NCBI RefSeq assembly: GCF_000091325.1
Contig: NC_014012.1
Location: 1,426,001 to 1,490,000, forward strand
Reading direction: 5' to 3'
Source: Shewanella violacea DSS12
GTDB lineage: Bacteria > Pseudomonadota > Gammaproteobacteria > Enterobacterales > Shewanellaceae
Length of the DNA stretch: 64,000 nucleotides
Shown: positions 17,436 to 27,766 of the stretch, piece by piece
How the letters are laid out: each line of letters opens with the position of its first letter
Position numbering within the stretch: position 1 is the stretch's first letter
Position numbers and translations under genes: made by a program
Notes under the pieces: model-generated
Told to the model about the DNA's origin: nothing
The model's input: only the letters and a program-made list of their open reading frames with translations
The model's database searches: none

Positions 17436-17993
17436 GTGATAAACGAAATCAAAACAGATGCTCAAACACGTATGGCTAAATGTATAGAAGCCACTAAGAC
17501 TCAGATGGCTAAGGTCCGTACAGGCCGTGCACATCCTAGCCTTTTAGATTCAATTAAAGTTTCTTATTACGGTTCAATGACACCACTTAAGCAAGTGGGT
17601 AACGTGACTATCGAAGATTCACGTACTCTGGCTGTTTCTGTGTTCGATGCCACTATGATCCAAGCGGTAGAGAAAGCTATTATGAGTTCAGATCTAGGTC
17701 TAAATCCTATGTCTGCCGGTGCAGTGATCCGCATTCCACTTCCTTCATTGACAGAAGAGCGTCGTAAAGACCTTATTAAGGTTGTTCGCGCCGAAGCTGA
17801 AAACAGCCGAATCTCTGTTCGTAACGTGCGTCGTGATGCTAACTCTGAAATTAAAGCCTTAGAGAAAGAGAAAGAGTGTACTGAAGATGATGTACACCGC
17901 ACCGAAGACGAAATACAGAAATTCACCGATGCTCATATTAAGCAGATTGATGAACTTTTGTCTGCAAAAGAAGCAGAGTTGATGGAAGTCTAA
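17436..17993 (+). CDS. frr: ribosome recycling factor
   Basis: RRF (185 residues) splits post-termination ribosomes together with EF-G. The GTG start at 17436 has AAAGGAT upstream. The three-helix bundle signatures [40 protein letters not shown] and the coiled C-terminus with [14 protein letters not shown] are intact. A strong terminator follows. Confidence 0.97.
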   Translation: MINEIKTDAQTRMAKCIEATKTQMAKVRTGRAHPSLLDSIKVSYYGSMTPLKQVGNVTIEDSRTLAVSVFDATMIQAVEKAIMSSDLGLNPMSAGAVIRIPLPSLTEERRKDLIKVVRAEAENSRISVRNVRRDANSEIKALEKEKECTEDDVHRTEDEIQKFTDAHIKQIDELLSAKEAELMEV

Positions 17994-18020
17994 TCTAGGA
18001 CTAAGAAACTAGAGTTCAGA

Positions 18021-18060
18021 CGCCGTGTAGCGGTATACTACACGGCGTTTGCTTTTTTAA
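18021..18060 (+). terminator. terminator downstream of frr
   Basis: ACGCCGTGTAG and CTACACGGCGT pair around CGGTATA and run into TTGCTTTTTT, between frr and uppS. Confidence 0.85.
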
Positions 18061-18072
18061 GGGTTGTAATAG

Positions 18073-18867
18073 ATGTCAATCGATTCCCAGTCTGGTTCTG
18101 AATTCTCTGCCGAAGAGATCACAGAACTTGTTAAACAGTCTAAGCCTAAACACGTCGCTATCATTATGGATGGTAACGGACGTTGGGCCCAGGCACAGGG
18201 GAAACCCAGAATTATGGGACACAAGGCGGGAGTAAAAGCCGTCAGGCGAGCTGTGAGTACCGCCAGAGAGATCGGGATCGAGTCGTTAACCTTATTTGCA
18301 TTTTCCAGTGAAAACTGGCGTCGTCCCGATAAAGAGGTCTCTTTCTTGATGGGGCTCTTCTTTACTGTGTTGCAACGTGAAATAAAGTTGCTGCATAAAA
18401 ATGGAGTCAGACTCAATATTATCGGTGACATCAGTCGTTTTTCTGAACGCCTACAGAAACAAATTTCAGCAGCTGAAGAGAAAACGGCTGGCAATACAGG
18501 TTTAGTACTCAATGTCGCGGCTAACTATGGCGGGCGTTGGGATATCATGCAAGCGGCGCAGGCTCTGGCTAAAAAGGTCGAAACAGGTGAAATGAACAGC
18601 AGTCAGTTCACTGAAGAGGCCCTAAGTCAGCATTTATGCATGCAAAACCAAGCCGAAGTTGATTTAATGATACGCACTGGTGGAGACTATCGTATCAGTA
18701 ATTTCATCCTCTGGCAGGCAGCCTATGCTGAGTTGGTTTTTACCGACACTCTATGGCCAGATTTTGATGAAAATGCATTTAAACAGGCAGTTGCTATTTT
18801 TGCATCTCGCCAACGAAGATTCGGCCTCACTGGTTGCCAAGTTGAGACTATGCAGTCCGAATCATAA
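18073..18867 (+). CDS. uppS: undecaprenyl diphosphate synthase (di-trans,poly-cis)
   Basis: UppS condenses eight IPP units onto FPP to make the C55 carrier lipid for peptidoglycan and O-antigen. The catalytic Asp is D33 in HVAIIMDGNGRWAQ. IRTGGDYRISNFILWQ and AYAELVFTDTLWPDF are the conserved C-terminal region. At 264 residues it is normal, with a slightly long N-terminus. cdsA follows after 19 bases. Confidence 0.95.
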   Translation: MSIDSQSGSEFSAEEITELVKQSKPKHVAIIMDGNGRWAQAQGKPRIMGHKAGVKAVRRAVSTAREIGIESLTLFAFSSENWRRPDKEVSFLMGLFFTVLQREIKLLHKNGVRLNIIGDISRFSERLQKQISAAEEKTAGNTGLVLNVAANYGGRWDIMQAAQALAKKVETGEMNSSQFTEEALSQHLCMQNQAEVDLMIRTGGDYRISNFILWQAAYAELVFTDTLWPDFDENAFKQAVAIFASRQRRFGLTGCQVETMQSES

Positions 18868-18886
18868 TTTTTTTGAGGGTTTTTTT

Positions 18887-19744
18887 TTGCTAAAACAACG
18901 AATAATAACGGCAATTTGGTTAATTCCCTTGGTTTTGGGAGCTGTGTTTTTGCTTCCCACAGAATATTTTGCCTGGGCATTGGTACCGGTATTTCTGATT
19001 GCAGCCAAGGAATGGGGACAGATCATCGATAAGCGCTGTCAAATAACACAGTGGAGTTTTACCATCACCATAGGTGCGCTATTAATCGCACTCAACCTGT
19101 TTGTTCCTAGCGACGAACTTTGGTTCAAAGGTCATCTGCATCCTATCTACCTGGCTATCATCTTGATTGGTGCCTTATGGTGGGCTATCTCTTTCTTATT
19201 AGTGATCTCTTTTCCCAAGAGTTCGGCTTTGTGGCAAAAGAGCCATATGTTTAAGTCGATGTTTGGACAGCTTACACTCATTCCTTGTTTTGCAGCCTTG
19301 ATTTCACTTAAGGGACTCAGTTCTGAAGCTGACCCTTATTATGGTGGGATCTTAGTCTTCTTGGTTATGCTTGTGGTTTGGTCCACCGATACCGGAGCAT
19401 ACTTTGCGGGTAAAGCCTTAGGGCGTACTAAGTTGATGCCTAACGTGAGCCCAGCTAAAACTATCGAAGGTCTGGTCGGTGGTTTAATTACTAGCATGGT
19501 TATTGTGATGGGAGTCATGCTGGTTTCACCAGAACAAGAGCTTGGCTTAGTCATAGCAGTGACCTTATTTATCGCCCTAGTTTCGGCGGTGGGTGACTTG
19601 TCTGAGAGTATGTTTAAGCGCGTTGCCGACATTAAAGACTCGGGTACTATTTTACCCGGACACGGCGGTATACTCGACAGAATAGACAGTCTTACAGCTG
19701 CATTACCTGTGTTTACCCTTATCTATATCGCATTTTGGATGTAA
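18887..19744 (+). CDS. cdsA: phosphatidate cytidylyltransferase
   Basis: CdsA makes CDP-diacylglycerol from phosphatidate and CTP in the inner membrane. The start is TTG at 18887 (GAGGG upstream), which gives the family's N-terminus [18 protein letters not shown] and 285 residues. Longer in-frame starts would lie inside uppS. The signature at the C-terminus is [34 protein letters not shown], with the conserved Asp residues. About eight hydrophobic segments are visible. Confidence 0.94.
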   Translation: MLKQRIITAIWLIPLVLGAVFLLPTEYFAWALVPVFLIAAKEWGQIIDKRCQITQWSFTITIGALLIALNLFVPSDELWFKGHLHPIYLAIILIGALWWAISFLLVISFPKSSALWQKSHMFKSMFGQLTLIPCFAALISLKGLSSEADPYYGGILVFLVMLVVWSTDTGAYFAGKALGRTKLMPNVSPAKTIEGLVGGLITSMVIVMGVMLVSPEQELGLVIAVTLFIALVSAVGDLSESMFKRVADIKDSGTILPGHGGILDRIDSLTAALPVFTLIYIAFWM

Positions 19745-19748
19745 CCTA

Positions 19749-20936
19749 ATGCAAAAAATGGTCATACTCGGCGCAACGGGATCCATAGGTGCTAGCACCT
19801 TGAGTGTCATTGGCAACAACCCTGAGGCGTATTGCATATATGCCTTGGTGGCAAATACTAATGTGGATAAGATGTTGGCTCTGTGTATAGAGCACAAGCC
19901 GTCAATTGCTCATATGGTAGATGCCGATGCTGCCATGCTATTGCGCCAGCGTTTACCAGTAAACTCTGGGGTTGAAATCACAACGGGAGCAGCTGAACTA
20001 GATGATCTGGTCAGTTCAGCCTGTGTTGATACCGTTATGGCTGCCATTGTTGGCGCCGCGGGTTTGCTGCCGACACTTGCCGCTGTTAAAGCGGGGAAGC
20101 GAGTGCTATTAGCGAATAAAGAGTCCTTGGTGATGTCTGGCAGCTTGTTTATCGACGCTATGAAGGCCTCCGGGTCGCAGGTGCTGCCTGTAGATAGCGA
20201 GCATAATGCGATATTTCAATCTTTGCCTGAATCAATACAGAAAAATATTGGTTACTGCGACCTAGAAGGTGCAGGAGTATCTCATATTTTACTGACAGGT
20301 TCAGGGGGGCCTTTTCTCACTTCTCCTCTGGATTCTCTTAGTACCATGACACCGGCGCAGGCTTGTAAACATCCTAATTGGTCTATGGGTCGTAAGATAT
20401 CCGTCGATTCGGCCACCATGATGAATAAGGGGCTTGAATATATTGAGGCCCGTTGGTTATTTAATACCACTCCAGACCAGCTTAAGGTTGTCATACACCC
20501 CCAGAGCGTTATCCACTCTATGGTTCAGTACCGAGATGGCTCAGTTTTAGCTCAATTGGGTAACCCAGATATGCGCACACCTATCGCTCATTGCATGTCT
20601 TATCCCGAAAGAATTAACTCCGGAGTTGAACCTTTAGACTTTTTCAAAGTCGGACAGTTAAGCTTTCTTGAACCTGATTTCGAACGATTCCCCTGTCTTT
20701 CTCTTGCCATTGAGGCTTGTAAGCAAGGCCAGGAAGCGACGACAGTGTTAAATGCAGCAAATGAAATATCGGTTGCTGCCTTTTTGGAAAATAAGTTAAA
20801 GTTTACTGATATAGCTAAAATAAATGAAACATGTTTAAACAAGGTGTCTATGTCCTCTTTAACAAGTTTGGATGATATCATCGCCTTAGATACACAAACA
20901 CGCAGATTTGCTTTAGAGTTAATAGCAAAGATTTAA
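19749..20936 (+). CDS. dxr: 1-deoxy-D-xylulose 5-phosphate reductoisomerase
   Basis: Dxr converts DXP to MEP using NADPH, the second step of non-mevalonate isoprenoid synthesis that feeds UppS. The Rossmann motif [14 protein letters not shown] is at the N-terminus. [11 protein letters not shown] and [11 protein letters not shown] carry metal- and substrate-binding residues, and [15 protein letters not shown] is intact. 395 residues, typical. It starts four bases after the cdsA stop. Confidence 0.96.
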   Translation: MQKMVILGATGSIGASTLSVIGNNPEAYCIYALVANTNVDKMLALCIEHKPSIAHMVDADAAMLLRQRLPVNSGVEITTGAAELDDLVSSACVDTVMAAIVGAAGLLPTLAAVKAGKRVLLANKESLVMSGSLFIDAMKASGSQVLPVDSEHNAIFQSLPESIQKNIGYCDLEGAGVSHILLTGSGGPFLTSPLDSLSTMTPAQACKHPNWSMGRKISVDSATMMNKGLEYIEARWLFNTTPDQLKVVIHPQSVIHSMVQYRDGSVLAQLGNPDMRTPIAHCMSYPERINSGVEPLDFFKVGQLSFLEPDFERFPCLSLAIEACKQGQEATTVLNAANEISVAAFLENKLKFTDIAKINETCLNKVSMSSLTSLDDIIALDTQTRRFALELIAKI

Positions 20937-20954
20937 CTAGCTCAAAGGATGGAA

Positions 20955-22320
20955 ATGATCGACTTTCTATGGAACTTAGGTTCCTTCGTTATTGCATTAG
21001 GCATATTAATTGCTGCACATGAATATGGTCACTTTTGGGTGGCTAGGCGTTGTGGGGTTAAAGTTGAGCGGTTTTCAATCGGCTTCGGTAAGGCGATATG
21101 GCGAAGAGTCGGTAAGGATGGCACCGAATATGTGTTAGCCATGATCCCTCTAGGCGGCTATGTCAAGATGCTTGATGAACGCGTGGACGAGGTGCCTGAA
21201 GAGTTAAAGGATCAAGCATTTAATCGTAAAAGTGTTTGGCAACGTATCGCCATCGTTGCAGCAGGGCCAATCGCTAACTTCATTTTTGCCATAGTGGCGC
21301 TCTATTTCATGTACCTTATTGGCGTACCTGCACTCAAGCCCGTTATAGACGCAACACGCATGGACTCACCTGCGGCGCAGATTCAAATTCATGAACCTAT
21401 GTTGATAACGTCGGTGGAAGGTAATCGAGTTCGTAACTGGGAAGAGGTGACTTATGCCTTGGTTAGTGAGATTGGTGAGTCAAAGATAGATATCACCTTA
21501 GCTCCTCTAAAGACGAGTGCCGATGGAGCACTTGGTAAAAATATACATTAGATACTAAATCCTGGGAGTTCGATCCGGACAAAGAGTCGCCTATCGCTTC
21601 ATTGGGACTCGATTTTTATAGACCCGAATACTCCCTGTTTTAGGATTAGTGACCCCAGATGGCGCCGCCGCTGCTGCAGGCCTAGAGGTAGGAGATACCT
21701 TAGTCGCCGTTAATGGTGCGCCCTATGGTGAGTGGAACGATTTTGTCAGTAAGATTAAAGCATCGGCCAACAAGACCTTGTCAATTACGATCAGACGGGC
21801 AGGTGAACAGTTTCAATTAAAAGTGACCCCAAGTGAACGTAAGGGGGCCCAAGGTCAAATCGAAGGTGTTATCGGTGTTGCGCCGACTCAAGCCGATTGG
21901 CCAGAAAACATGAAACTACAGCTGGAATATGGTTTCATCGATTCATTTGGCGTGGCAGCAGATAAAACGTGGCAACTTATCTCTGTCAGCTTTAAGATGA
22001 TGGGTAAGCTGATCACAGGCGATCTGTCAGTTAAGAATTTAAGTGGACCAATTTCCATAGCCCAAGGTGCTGGTAACAGTGCTAACTATGGTTTAGTTTA
22101 CTTTTTAGGTTTCCTCGCATTAATCAGCGTTAACTTAGGTATTATTAATTTACTGCCTTTGCCCGTGCTTGATGGGGGACACTTGTTGTATTACTTCATA
22201 GAAGTGATCACAGGAAGACCTGTACCAGAAAAGGTACAGGAAATAGGATTCAGATTTGGGGCAGCTATGCTGCTTATGTTGATGAGCATCGCGCTTTTTA
22301 ACGATTTCTCCCGACTCTGA
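20955..22320 (+). pseudogene. rseP: site-2 protease RseP, interrupted by two -1 frameshifts
   Basis: RseP is the inner-membrane zinc protease that cleaves RseA to release sigma-E. ATG 20955 (AAAGGA five bases upstream) gives IDFLWNLGSFVIALGILIA with the zinc motif HEYGHF. PDZ domains and LPVLDGGHLLYYFIEV (second metal site) follow, so all functional parts are encoded. But the frame breaks twice: near 21537-21541 (five A where six would restore KK-YTLD) and near 21637 (CTGTTTTAGGA, one G short of CTG-GTT-TTA-GGA). Between the breaks the third frame reads TLDTKSWEFDPDKE and LDFYRPEYSL, so coding sequence is intact. Restoring both bases gives 455 residues, the normal length. Since rseP is usually essential, sequencing error in short homopolymers is the likeliest cause; recent real inactivation is the alternative. 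Confidence 0.9.
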
Positions 22321-22351
22321 GCAGGGACACACACATAATTAGAAGTGCTCT

Positions 22352-24835
22352 ATGAGATTTAATAAACTTTTTGCCTCGATGGTATTAGTCGGTGCGTCTT
22401 TATCAGGGAACGGTTGGGCAGAAACATTCCAGCCTTTTGAAGTCACAGATATTCAAGTTCAAGGTCTACAACGCGTAGCTCTTGGCGCTGCCTTACTGAC
22501 TATTCCAGTCAAGGTAGGCGATACTGTCGATGAACTTAAACTTCAACAAGCGATCAAAAGCTTGTATGCCTCGACAAACTTCGAACATATCGAAGTCCGT
22601 CGCGATGGCGGTGTTCTAGTTGTCACCGTCAAAGAGCGTCCAACGATCAGTTCAGTTACCTTCGAAGGTAACAAGGACATCAAGGATGAGCAGCTACAAG
22701 AGAGCTTAGACGGCTCTGGGGTGAAGGTAGGTGAGTCGCTAGATAGAACCATGCTCGCCGGTATCGAAAAAAGCCTACAAGATTTCTATTACGGTGTCGG
22801 TAAATACGGCGCTAAAGTAGAAGCCGAAGTCGTCAATTTACCTCGTAATCGTGTCGAGTTGAAATTCAACTTTACCGAAGGTTTGGCCGCTGAAATCAAG
22901 CAGATTAACGTAGTCGGTAATAAAGTTATCACAGATGCCGAGTTGATTGGCATGCTGGAACTTAAAGATTATGTCGCTTGGTGGGACCTGTTTGGTGAGC
23001 GTCGTTATCAGAAGCAGAAGCTTCAGGCGGATCTCGAGACAGTAAAGACCTTTTATCATAACCGCGGTTATATTCGTTTCGATGTCACTTCAACCCAAGT
23101 GGCCATGACTCCGGATCGTAAAGGCTTGTATATCACCATCAATGTCGACGAGGGTGAAAAGTACACAGTTAAAGACGTTAACCTAACTGGCGACCTCATG
23201 GGACGCGAGAAAGTGATGAAGGCGATTCTGCCTATCAAGGCTGGTGACACTTATAATGGCGCCGATGTTACGTTTGCCGAAGAGATGTATGGCAAGTACT
23301 TAGGTCGTTTCGGTTACGCTTACCCTGAAGTTAAGACTTACCCTGAAATTAATGATGAGACTAAAGAAGTCAGTCTCACTGTCAGTATTCAGCCGGGTAA
23401 ACGTGTCTATGTGCGTAACATTAATTTTTCTGGTAACCAAGTTACTAAAGATGAAGTTTTGCGTCGCGAACTGCGCCAGATGGAAGGTGCTTGGCTTAAC
23501 TCGGCTCAAGTAGAGCAGTCGAAAGCACGTCTGAATCGTCTTGGTTTCTTTGAAACTGTGGACACGGAAACTTTACAGGTTCCTGGCACAGATGATTTGG
23601 TCGATATTGATTTTAAGGTGAAGGAACAACCTTCGGGTTCTTTCAATGCCGGTGTGGGTTATGGTACTGAGTCTGGTATGAGCCTGCAGTTTGGTGTACA
23701 GCAGAGCAACTTCCTAGGAACCGGTAATCAGGCAGGTATCAATCTAAATACCAACAAGTATTCTAAGAATGTGAACTTGTCCTTTACCGATCCATATTTC
23801 ACTAAAGATGGTGTCAGCTTAGGCGGCAGTATTTACTGGAATGAGTTCGATGCTCATGAAGCTAACCTAGAGAGATATCAGAACAGCTCTTACGGTATCG
23901 CACTTAATTCGGGATTCCCGATTAACGAATATAACCGTATTAACGGTGGAGTAGGTTTCCGACATAATACTATCTCGGAAATTTCGGCCTATGAGCAGGC
24001 GCTCAGGTTTTATGACATTTATCGTGATGCGGACCATCCAGATTCAGATCTGGCCTTTAATAACTTCGAGCTCAATCTTGGTTGGTCTCGCAGTACATTG
24101 AACCGTGGTACATTCCCATCCGATGGCTCGTCTCAGCGTTTAAGTACTAAGGTAACGATACCAGGTTCTGATCTGCAATATTTCAAGGCAGATTTTGATA
24201 CTAGTTTCTATTTCCCTCTTAGTCGTAACCACAAGTGGGTCGTGTTAACTAAAGCTCGTTTGGGCTATGGTAATGGTTATGGACAATTTAACGATAATGA
24301 CCAGATCTTACCTTTTTGGGAAAACTATTATTCAGGCGGAAGCAGTTCGCTACGTGGTTTCAAGTCTAATTCGGTCGGTCCGCGCTCGTTCTACTTGAGT
24401 CGTGGTCTAGAACCTTGTACTCCGGATGCGACTGGCGATGGTTGTTATTTACCGGGTGATCCAAATCAGGTCCAGGTCAATGACGGTCGCTCTATCGGTG
24501 GTAATGCGATTGCAACAGCCAGTTTTGAAGTGATAGTGCCGACACCTTTCTTGGATGAGGCTTACTCTAACTCAGTGCGTACCAGCTTCTTCTTCGATGC
24601 GGGCAACGTGTGGGATACTGAGTTTGATTATGATTCATATAAATACCTTCCTGCCCATGAATTTGATAAACTTGCGGATTATTCTGACGCGAGCAGAATT
24701 CGCGCCTCGGCAGGCATGAGTGTGCAATGGTTATCACCCATGGGACCTATGGTATTTAGTTTAGCTTGGCCTGTTAAAGAATACGAAGATGACGAAACTG
24801 AAATCTTCTCGTTCAACATTGGTAAAACTTTCTAA
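22352..24835 (+). CDS. bamA: outer membrane protein assembly factor BamA
   Basis: BamA is the Omp85 core of the complex that inserts beta-barrel proteins in the outer membrane. The 827-residue protein has a signal peptide (MRFNKLFASMVLVGASLSGNGWA), five POTRA domains (about 27-430, starting with FEVTDIQVQGLQRVALGAAL) and a 16-strand barrel. The loop-6 RGF motif appears as SSLRGFKSNSVGPRSF and the C-terminus ends in the aromatic residue of a typical barrel signal (FNIGKTF). It lies between rseP and skp as in other gammaproteobacteria. Confidence 0.97.
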   Translation: MRFNKLFASMVLVGASLSGNGWAETFQPFEVTDIQVQGLQRVALGAALLTIPVKVGDTVDELKLQQAIKSLYASTNFEHIEVRRDGGVLVVTVKERPTISSVTFEGNKDIKDEQLQESLDGSGVKVGESLDRTMLAGIEKSLQDFYYGVGKYGAKVEAEVVNLPRNRVELKFNFTEGLAAEIKQINVVGNKVITDAELIGMLELKDYVAWWDLFGERRYQKQKLQADLETVKTFYHNRGYIRFDVTSTQVAMTPDRKGLYITINVDEGEKYTVKDVNLTGDLMGREKVMKAILPIKAGDTYNGADVTFAEEMYGKYLGRFGYAYPEVKTYPEINDETKEVSLTVSIQPGKRVYVRNINFSGNQVTKDEVLRRELRQMEGAWLNSAQVEQSKARLNRLGFFETVDTETLQVPGTDDLVDIDFKVKEQPSGSFNAGVGYGTESGMSLQFGVQQSNFLGTGNQAGINLNTNKYSKNVNLSFTDPYFTKDGVSLGGSIYWNEFDAHEANLERYQNSSYGIALNSGFPINEYNRINGGVGFRHNTISEISAYEQALRFYDIYRDADHPDSDLAFNNFELNLGWSRSTLNRGTFPSDGSSQRLSTKVTIPGSDLQYFKADFDTSFYFPLSRNHKWVVLTKARLGYGNGYGQFNDNDQILPFWENYYSGGSSSLRGFKSNSVGPRSFYLSRGLEPCTPDATGDGCYLPGDPNQVQVNDGRSIGGNAIATASFEVIVPTPFLDEAYSNSVRTSFFFDAGNVWDTEFDYDSYKYLPAHEFDKLADYSDASRIRASAGMSVQWLSPMGPMVFSLAWPVKEYEDDETEIFSFNIGKTF

Positions 24836-24892
24836 CTTAAAATAGTTAATATACAGATAAATCGGCAAGCTTTGCTGATAATGGAGTTTATA

Positions 24893-25396
24893 GTGAAAAA
24901 GATTTTTAATCGCGCAATGACAGTATTGGTTCTTATTGCTGCACCTATTGCGGCACATGCTGAGAAGATTGCAGTAGTTGATATGCAGTCAGTTTTTCAA
25001 CAATTACCTCAGCGAGAGCAAGTTAGTAAGACTCTGAAGGCCGAATTTGGTGATCGTGTTGCCAACGTGCAAAAAATGCAGGAAGAGCTTCGTGGCATGC
25101 TTGAGAAGCAGCAACGTGATGGTGCCTTGATGAGCAAGTCTCAGAAAACTGAAATGGTACGTAAGATGGAGTCGATCAAATCTAAACTCCAGCTAAAGGG
25201 CAAGGCTTTAGACGAAGATATGCGTCGTCGCCAAGGTGAAGAGCAGAATAAATTATTGGCTAAAGTTCAGAAGGCAATCAATGCTATTGCATTGAAAGAG
25301 AACTATGACCTAGTGCTTCAGCGCGGTGCAGTTATCTATGTTAAACCAACATCTGATATCAGTGCAAAAGTAGTTAAAGCACTTAGCAAAGGTTAA
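24893..25396 (+). CDS. skp: periplasmic chaperone Skp/OmpH
   Basis: Skp holds unfolded outer-membrane proteins in the periplasm for BamA. I choose GTG 24893, which has GGAG six bases before it and gives a standard signal peptide ending AAHA-EKIAVVDM; ATGs at 24872 and 24881 are less well placed. The mature chain is charged and helical (coiled-coil arms, about 40-110), then ALKENYDLVLQRGAVIYV, the family's closing beta segment. 167 residues. Confidence 0.92.
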   Translation: MKKIFNRAMTVLVLIAAPIAAHAEKIAVVDMQSVFQQLPQREQVSKTLKAEFGDRVANVQKMQEELRGMLEKQQRDGALMSKSQKTEMVRKMESIKSKLQLKGKALDEDMRRRQGEEQNKLLAKVQKAINAIALKENYDLVLQRGAVIYVKPTSDISAKVVKALSKG

Positions 25397-25415
25397 TGGT
25401 AAAGGCTAATCATCA

Positions 25416-26441
25416 ATGAAAAGCTATACCCTTAAACAGCTGGCTTTAATATTAGGCGCTGAGATTCAAGGCGATGAGGCACTGGAGATATCCAGTGTCG
25501 CAACCCTGGAGAATGCGGCCCAAGGTCAGCTTACTTTTTTAGCTAATGCTAAATATCGAGCTCAGTTGGAGAAGACTCAGGCTAGCGCCGTGCTTATTTC
25601 TCCTCAAGAGCTCGAAGGTTTTACCGGTAATGCTCTGGTTTTAACCGATCCCTATGTAGGCTTTGCTCGTGTTGCACAGCTGCTGGATACCACACCCAAA
25701 GCAGCCATTGGCATACATGACTCTGCGGTCATTCCTACTTCGGCTAAGCTAGCCGAAGGAGTTGCCATAGGCGCTAATGTGGTGATCGGTGAAAACGTTA
25801 TTCTTTCAGAAAACGTTCAAATCGGCCCAGGTTGTGTCATTGGTCAAGACTGTATCATAGGTTCAGGCACTCGCCTCTGGGCGAATGTCACCCTGTATCA
25901 TGATGTACACCTTGGGCAAGATTGCATTATACATTCGGCTGCTGTCATTGGAGCCGATGGCTTCGGTTACGCCAATGAGCGTGGAATCTGGATTAAGATC
26001 CCCCAAACAGGCGGCGTTCGTATTGGCAATCGAGTCGAGATCGGTGCCAGTACTACGGTGGATCGTGGTGCTATCGAGCATACTCAGATACATGACGGTG
26101 TGATACTGGATAATCAGGTACAGATAGCCCATAACGATATAATCGGTGAAAACACGGCTATTGCTGGCAACTCAACGATTGCGGGCAGCACACACATCGG
26201 TAAGTACTGCATCATAGGTGGAAATAGTGCCGTTGCGGGTCATATCAGCATCGTTGATGGTACTCATATCTCAGGTGGCACTAATGTCACCAGCATTATC
26301 CGTGAGCCAGGTGTGTACACATCCACAACTGTTGCCATGAATAATAAGTTATGGCGCAGGAATACCGTAAGATTTAGACAGTTAGATGAGCTTTTTCAAC
26401 GCGTTAAAAAGCTTGAAAAATCGAGTCAAACAGAAAATTAA
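25416..26441 (+). CDS. lpxD: UDP-3-O-(3-hydroxyacyl)glucosamine N-acyltransferase
   Basis: LpxD adds the N-linked hydroxyacyl chain in lipid A synthesis. An N-terminal uridine-binding domain (LTFLANAKYRAQL) is followed by a left-handed beta-helix (about 105-300) with the catalytic His region QIAHNDIIGENTAIAGNSTIAG. Length 341 is typical. It starts 19 bases after skp. Confidence 0.97.
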   Translation: MKSYTLKQLALILGAEIQGDEALEISSVATLENAAQGQLTFLANAKYRAQLEKTQASAVLISPQELEGFTGNALVLTDPYVGFARVAQLLDTTPKAAIGIHDSAVIPTSAKLAEGVAIGANVVIGENVILSENVQIGPGCVIGQDCIIGSGTRLWANVTLYHDVHLGQDCIIHSAAVIGADGFGYANERGIWIKIPQTGGVRIGNRVEIGASTTVDRGAIEHTQIHDGVILDNQVQIAHNDIIGENTAIAGNSTIAGSTHIGKYCIIGGNSAVAGHISIVDGTHISGGTNVTSIIREPGVYTSTTVAMNNKLWRRNTVRFRQLDELFQRVKKLEKSSQTEN

Positions 26442-26469
26442 CTGCCGAGCGGCAGCCTAAGGAAAATGT

Positions 26470-26928
26470 GTGTCAAATGAATTAAATACCATGGATATCA
26501 AAGAGATAATGAATTCTCTTCCCCATAGATATCCATTCTTATTGATCGATCGGGTTTTGGACTATACTCCTGGTGAGTCTCTCCACGCGATAAAGAACGT
26601 CACAATCAATGAACCTTTCTTTCAGGGACACTTCCCGGTTCAGCCTGTGATGCCTGGTGTTTTGATCTTAGAAGCCATGGCCCAAGCAACTGGTCTGCTG
26701 GCTTATAAATCTATGGAAGCTGCGGCAGAGGAGTCTCTTTATTACTTCGCCGGCATAGATAAGGCGCGTTTTAAGCGTGTGGTTGAACCTGGTGATCAGC
26801 TACACTTTGAAGTTAAGTTAGTTAAAGAACGCCGCGGGATCGGGGTGTTTACTGGTGAAGTTCGAGTTGATGGTGAGCTAGTATGCTCGGCACAAATCAT
26901 GTGTGCTCGTAGAGAGATTAAAAAGTGA
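26470..26928 (+). CDS. fabZ: 3-hydroxyacyl-ACP dehydratase FabZ
   Basis: FabZ dehydrates 3-hydroxyacyl-ACP in fatty acid synthesis and competes with LpxA/LpxD for the shared substrate. The hot-dog active site is present: His54 in [14 protein letters not shown] and Glu68 in [10 protein letters not shown]. Start is GTG at 26470; an ATG at 26491 is a shorter alternative. 152 residues. Its TGA overlaps the lpxA GTG start. Confidence 0.96.
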   Translation: MSNELNTMDIKEIMNSLPHRYPFLLIDRVLDYTPGESLHAIKNVTINEPFFQGHFPVQPVMPGVLILEAMAQATGLLAYKSMEAAAEESLYYFAGIDKARFKRVVEPGDQLHFEVKLVKERRGIGVFTGEVRVDGELVCSAQIMCARREIKK

Positions 26929-27692
26929 TAGATAAATTAGCGTTTGTACATCCTGATGCCAAAATTGGTAATAATGTCACCATAGGTCCCTGGACCTATA
27001 TCGGTGCCGATGTAGAAATTGGTGATGATTGTTGGTTAAGCTCTCATGTCGTTGTCAAAGGCCCAACAGTCATAGGCAAAGGTAATAAGATCTTTCAATT
27101 TGCATCAGTCGGTGAAGATTGCCAAGACAAGAAGTATGCAGGTGAAGCAACGCGACTCATCATGGGCGATAATAACGTCGTTCGTGAATCTGTGACCATA
27201 CATAGAGGCACGACTCAAGATAAGGGCGAGACTCGTATAGGGTCAAACAACTTATTCATGGCTTATGTGCATATTGCCCACGATTGTGTAGTCGGTGACA
27301 ATGTGATCATGTCTAATAACGCTTCTATTGCTGGTCATGTACATGTTGGTGATTGGGCCATATTAGGTGGCCTCACAGGTGTTCATCAATTTGTTCGCAT
27401 TGGTGCTCATGCGTTTACTGCAGGTTACTCATTGATCCTGCAAGACGTGCCACCTTTCGTGATGGCATCGGGTCAACCTGGTATACCTCGTGGATTGAAC
27501 AGCGAAGGCATGAAACGCCGTGGTTTCTCGAAAGAGAGCCAGATAGCGGTTAGACGGGCTTATAAGACACTCTACCGTAAAGGTTTGACAGTCGATGAGG
27601 CTATCACTGCGTTATCGGCAGAGTCTGATGATGAACAAGTTAAATTTATGATTGATTTTGTCTCTAATTCCAATCGTGGCATCATCCGCTAG
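26925..27692 (+). CDS. lpxA: UDP-N-acetylglucosamine acyltransferase
   Basis: LpxA catalyses the first step of lipid A synthesis, 3-O-acylation of UDP-GlcNAc. The 255-residue protein is a hexapeptide beta-helix with the catalytic [17 protein letters not shown] and [16 protein letters not shown] segments. It starts with GTG at 26925 in a GTGA overlap with fabZ, implying translational coupling. Confidence 0.97.
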   Translation: MIDKLAFVHPDAKIGNNVTIGPWTYIGADVEIGDDCWLSSHVVVKGPTVIGKGNKIFQFASVGEDCQDKKYAGEATRLIMGDNNVVRESVTIHRGTTQDKGETRIGSNNLFMAYVHIAHDCVVGDNVIMSNNASIAGHVHVGDWAILGGLTGVHQFVRIGAHAFTAGYSLILQDVPPFVMASGQPGIPRGLNSEGMKRRGFSKESQIAVRRAYKTLYRKGLTVDEAITALSAESDDEQVKFMIDFVSNSNRGIIR

Positions 27693-27766
27693 ACCTGCCT
27701 GACCAGAGCCCGTATTACTACGGGCTCACTATTCCCCATTCGTTACTATTTTAAGATCCCCATCCT

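Noticed and set aside
18680..18886. Extended N-terminus for cdsA reaching into uppS
   Set aside because: The extension is out-of-frame uppS sequence. TTG 18887 has a GAGGG site and gives the known CdsA N-terminus.
27708..27727. Terminator between lpxA and lpxB
   Set aside because: There is a GAGCCCGTA/TACGGGCTC stem but no T-tract, and the genes belong to one functional cluster. Left as an unexplained inverted repeat.
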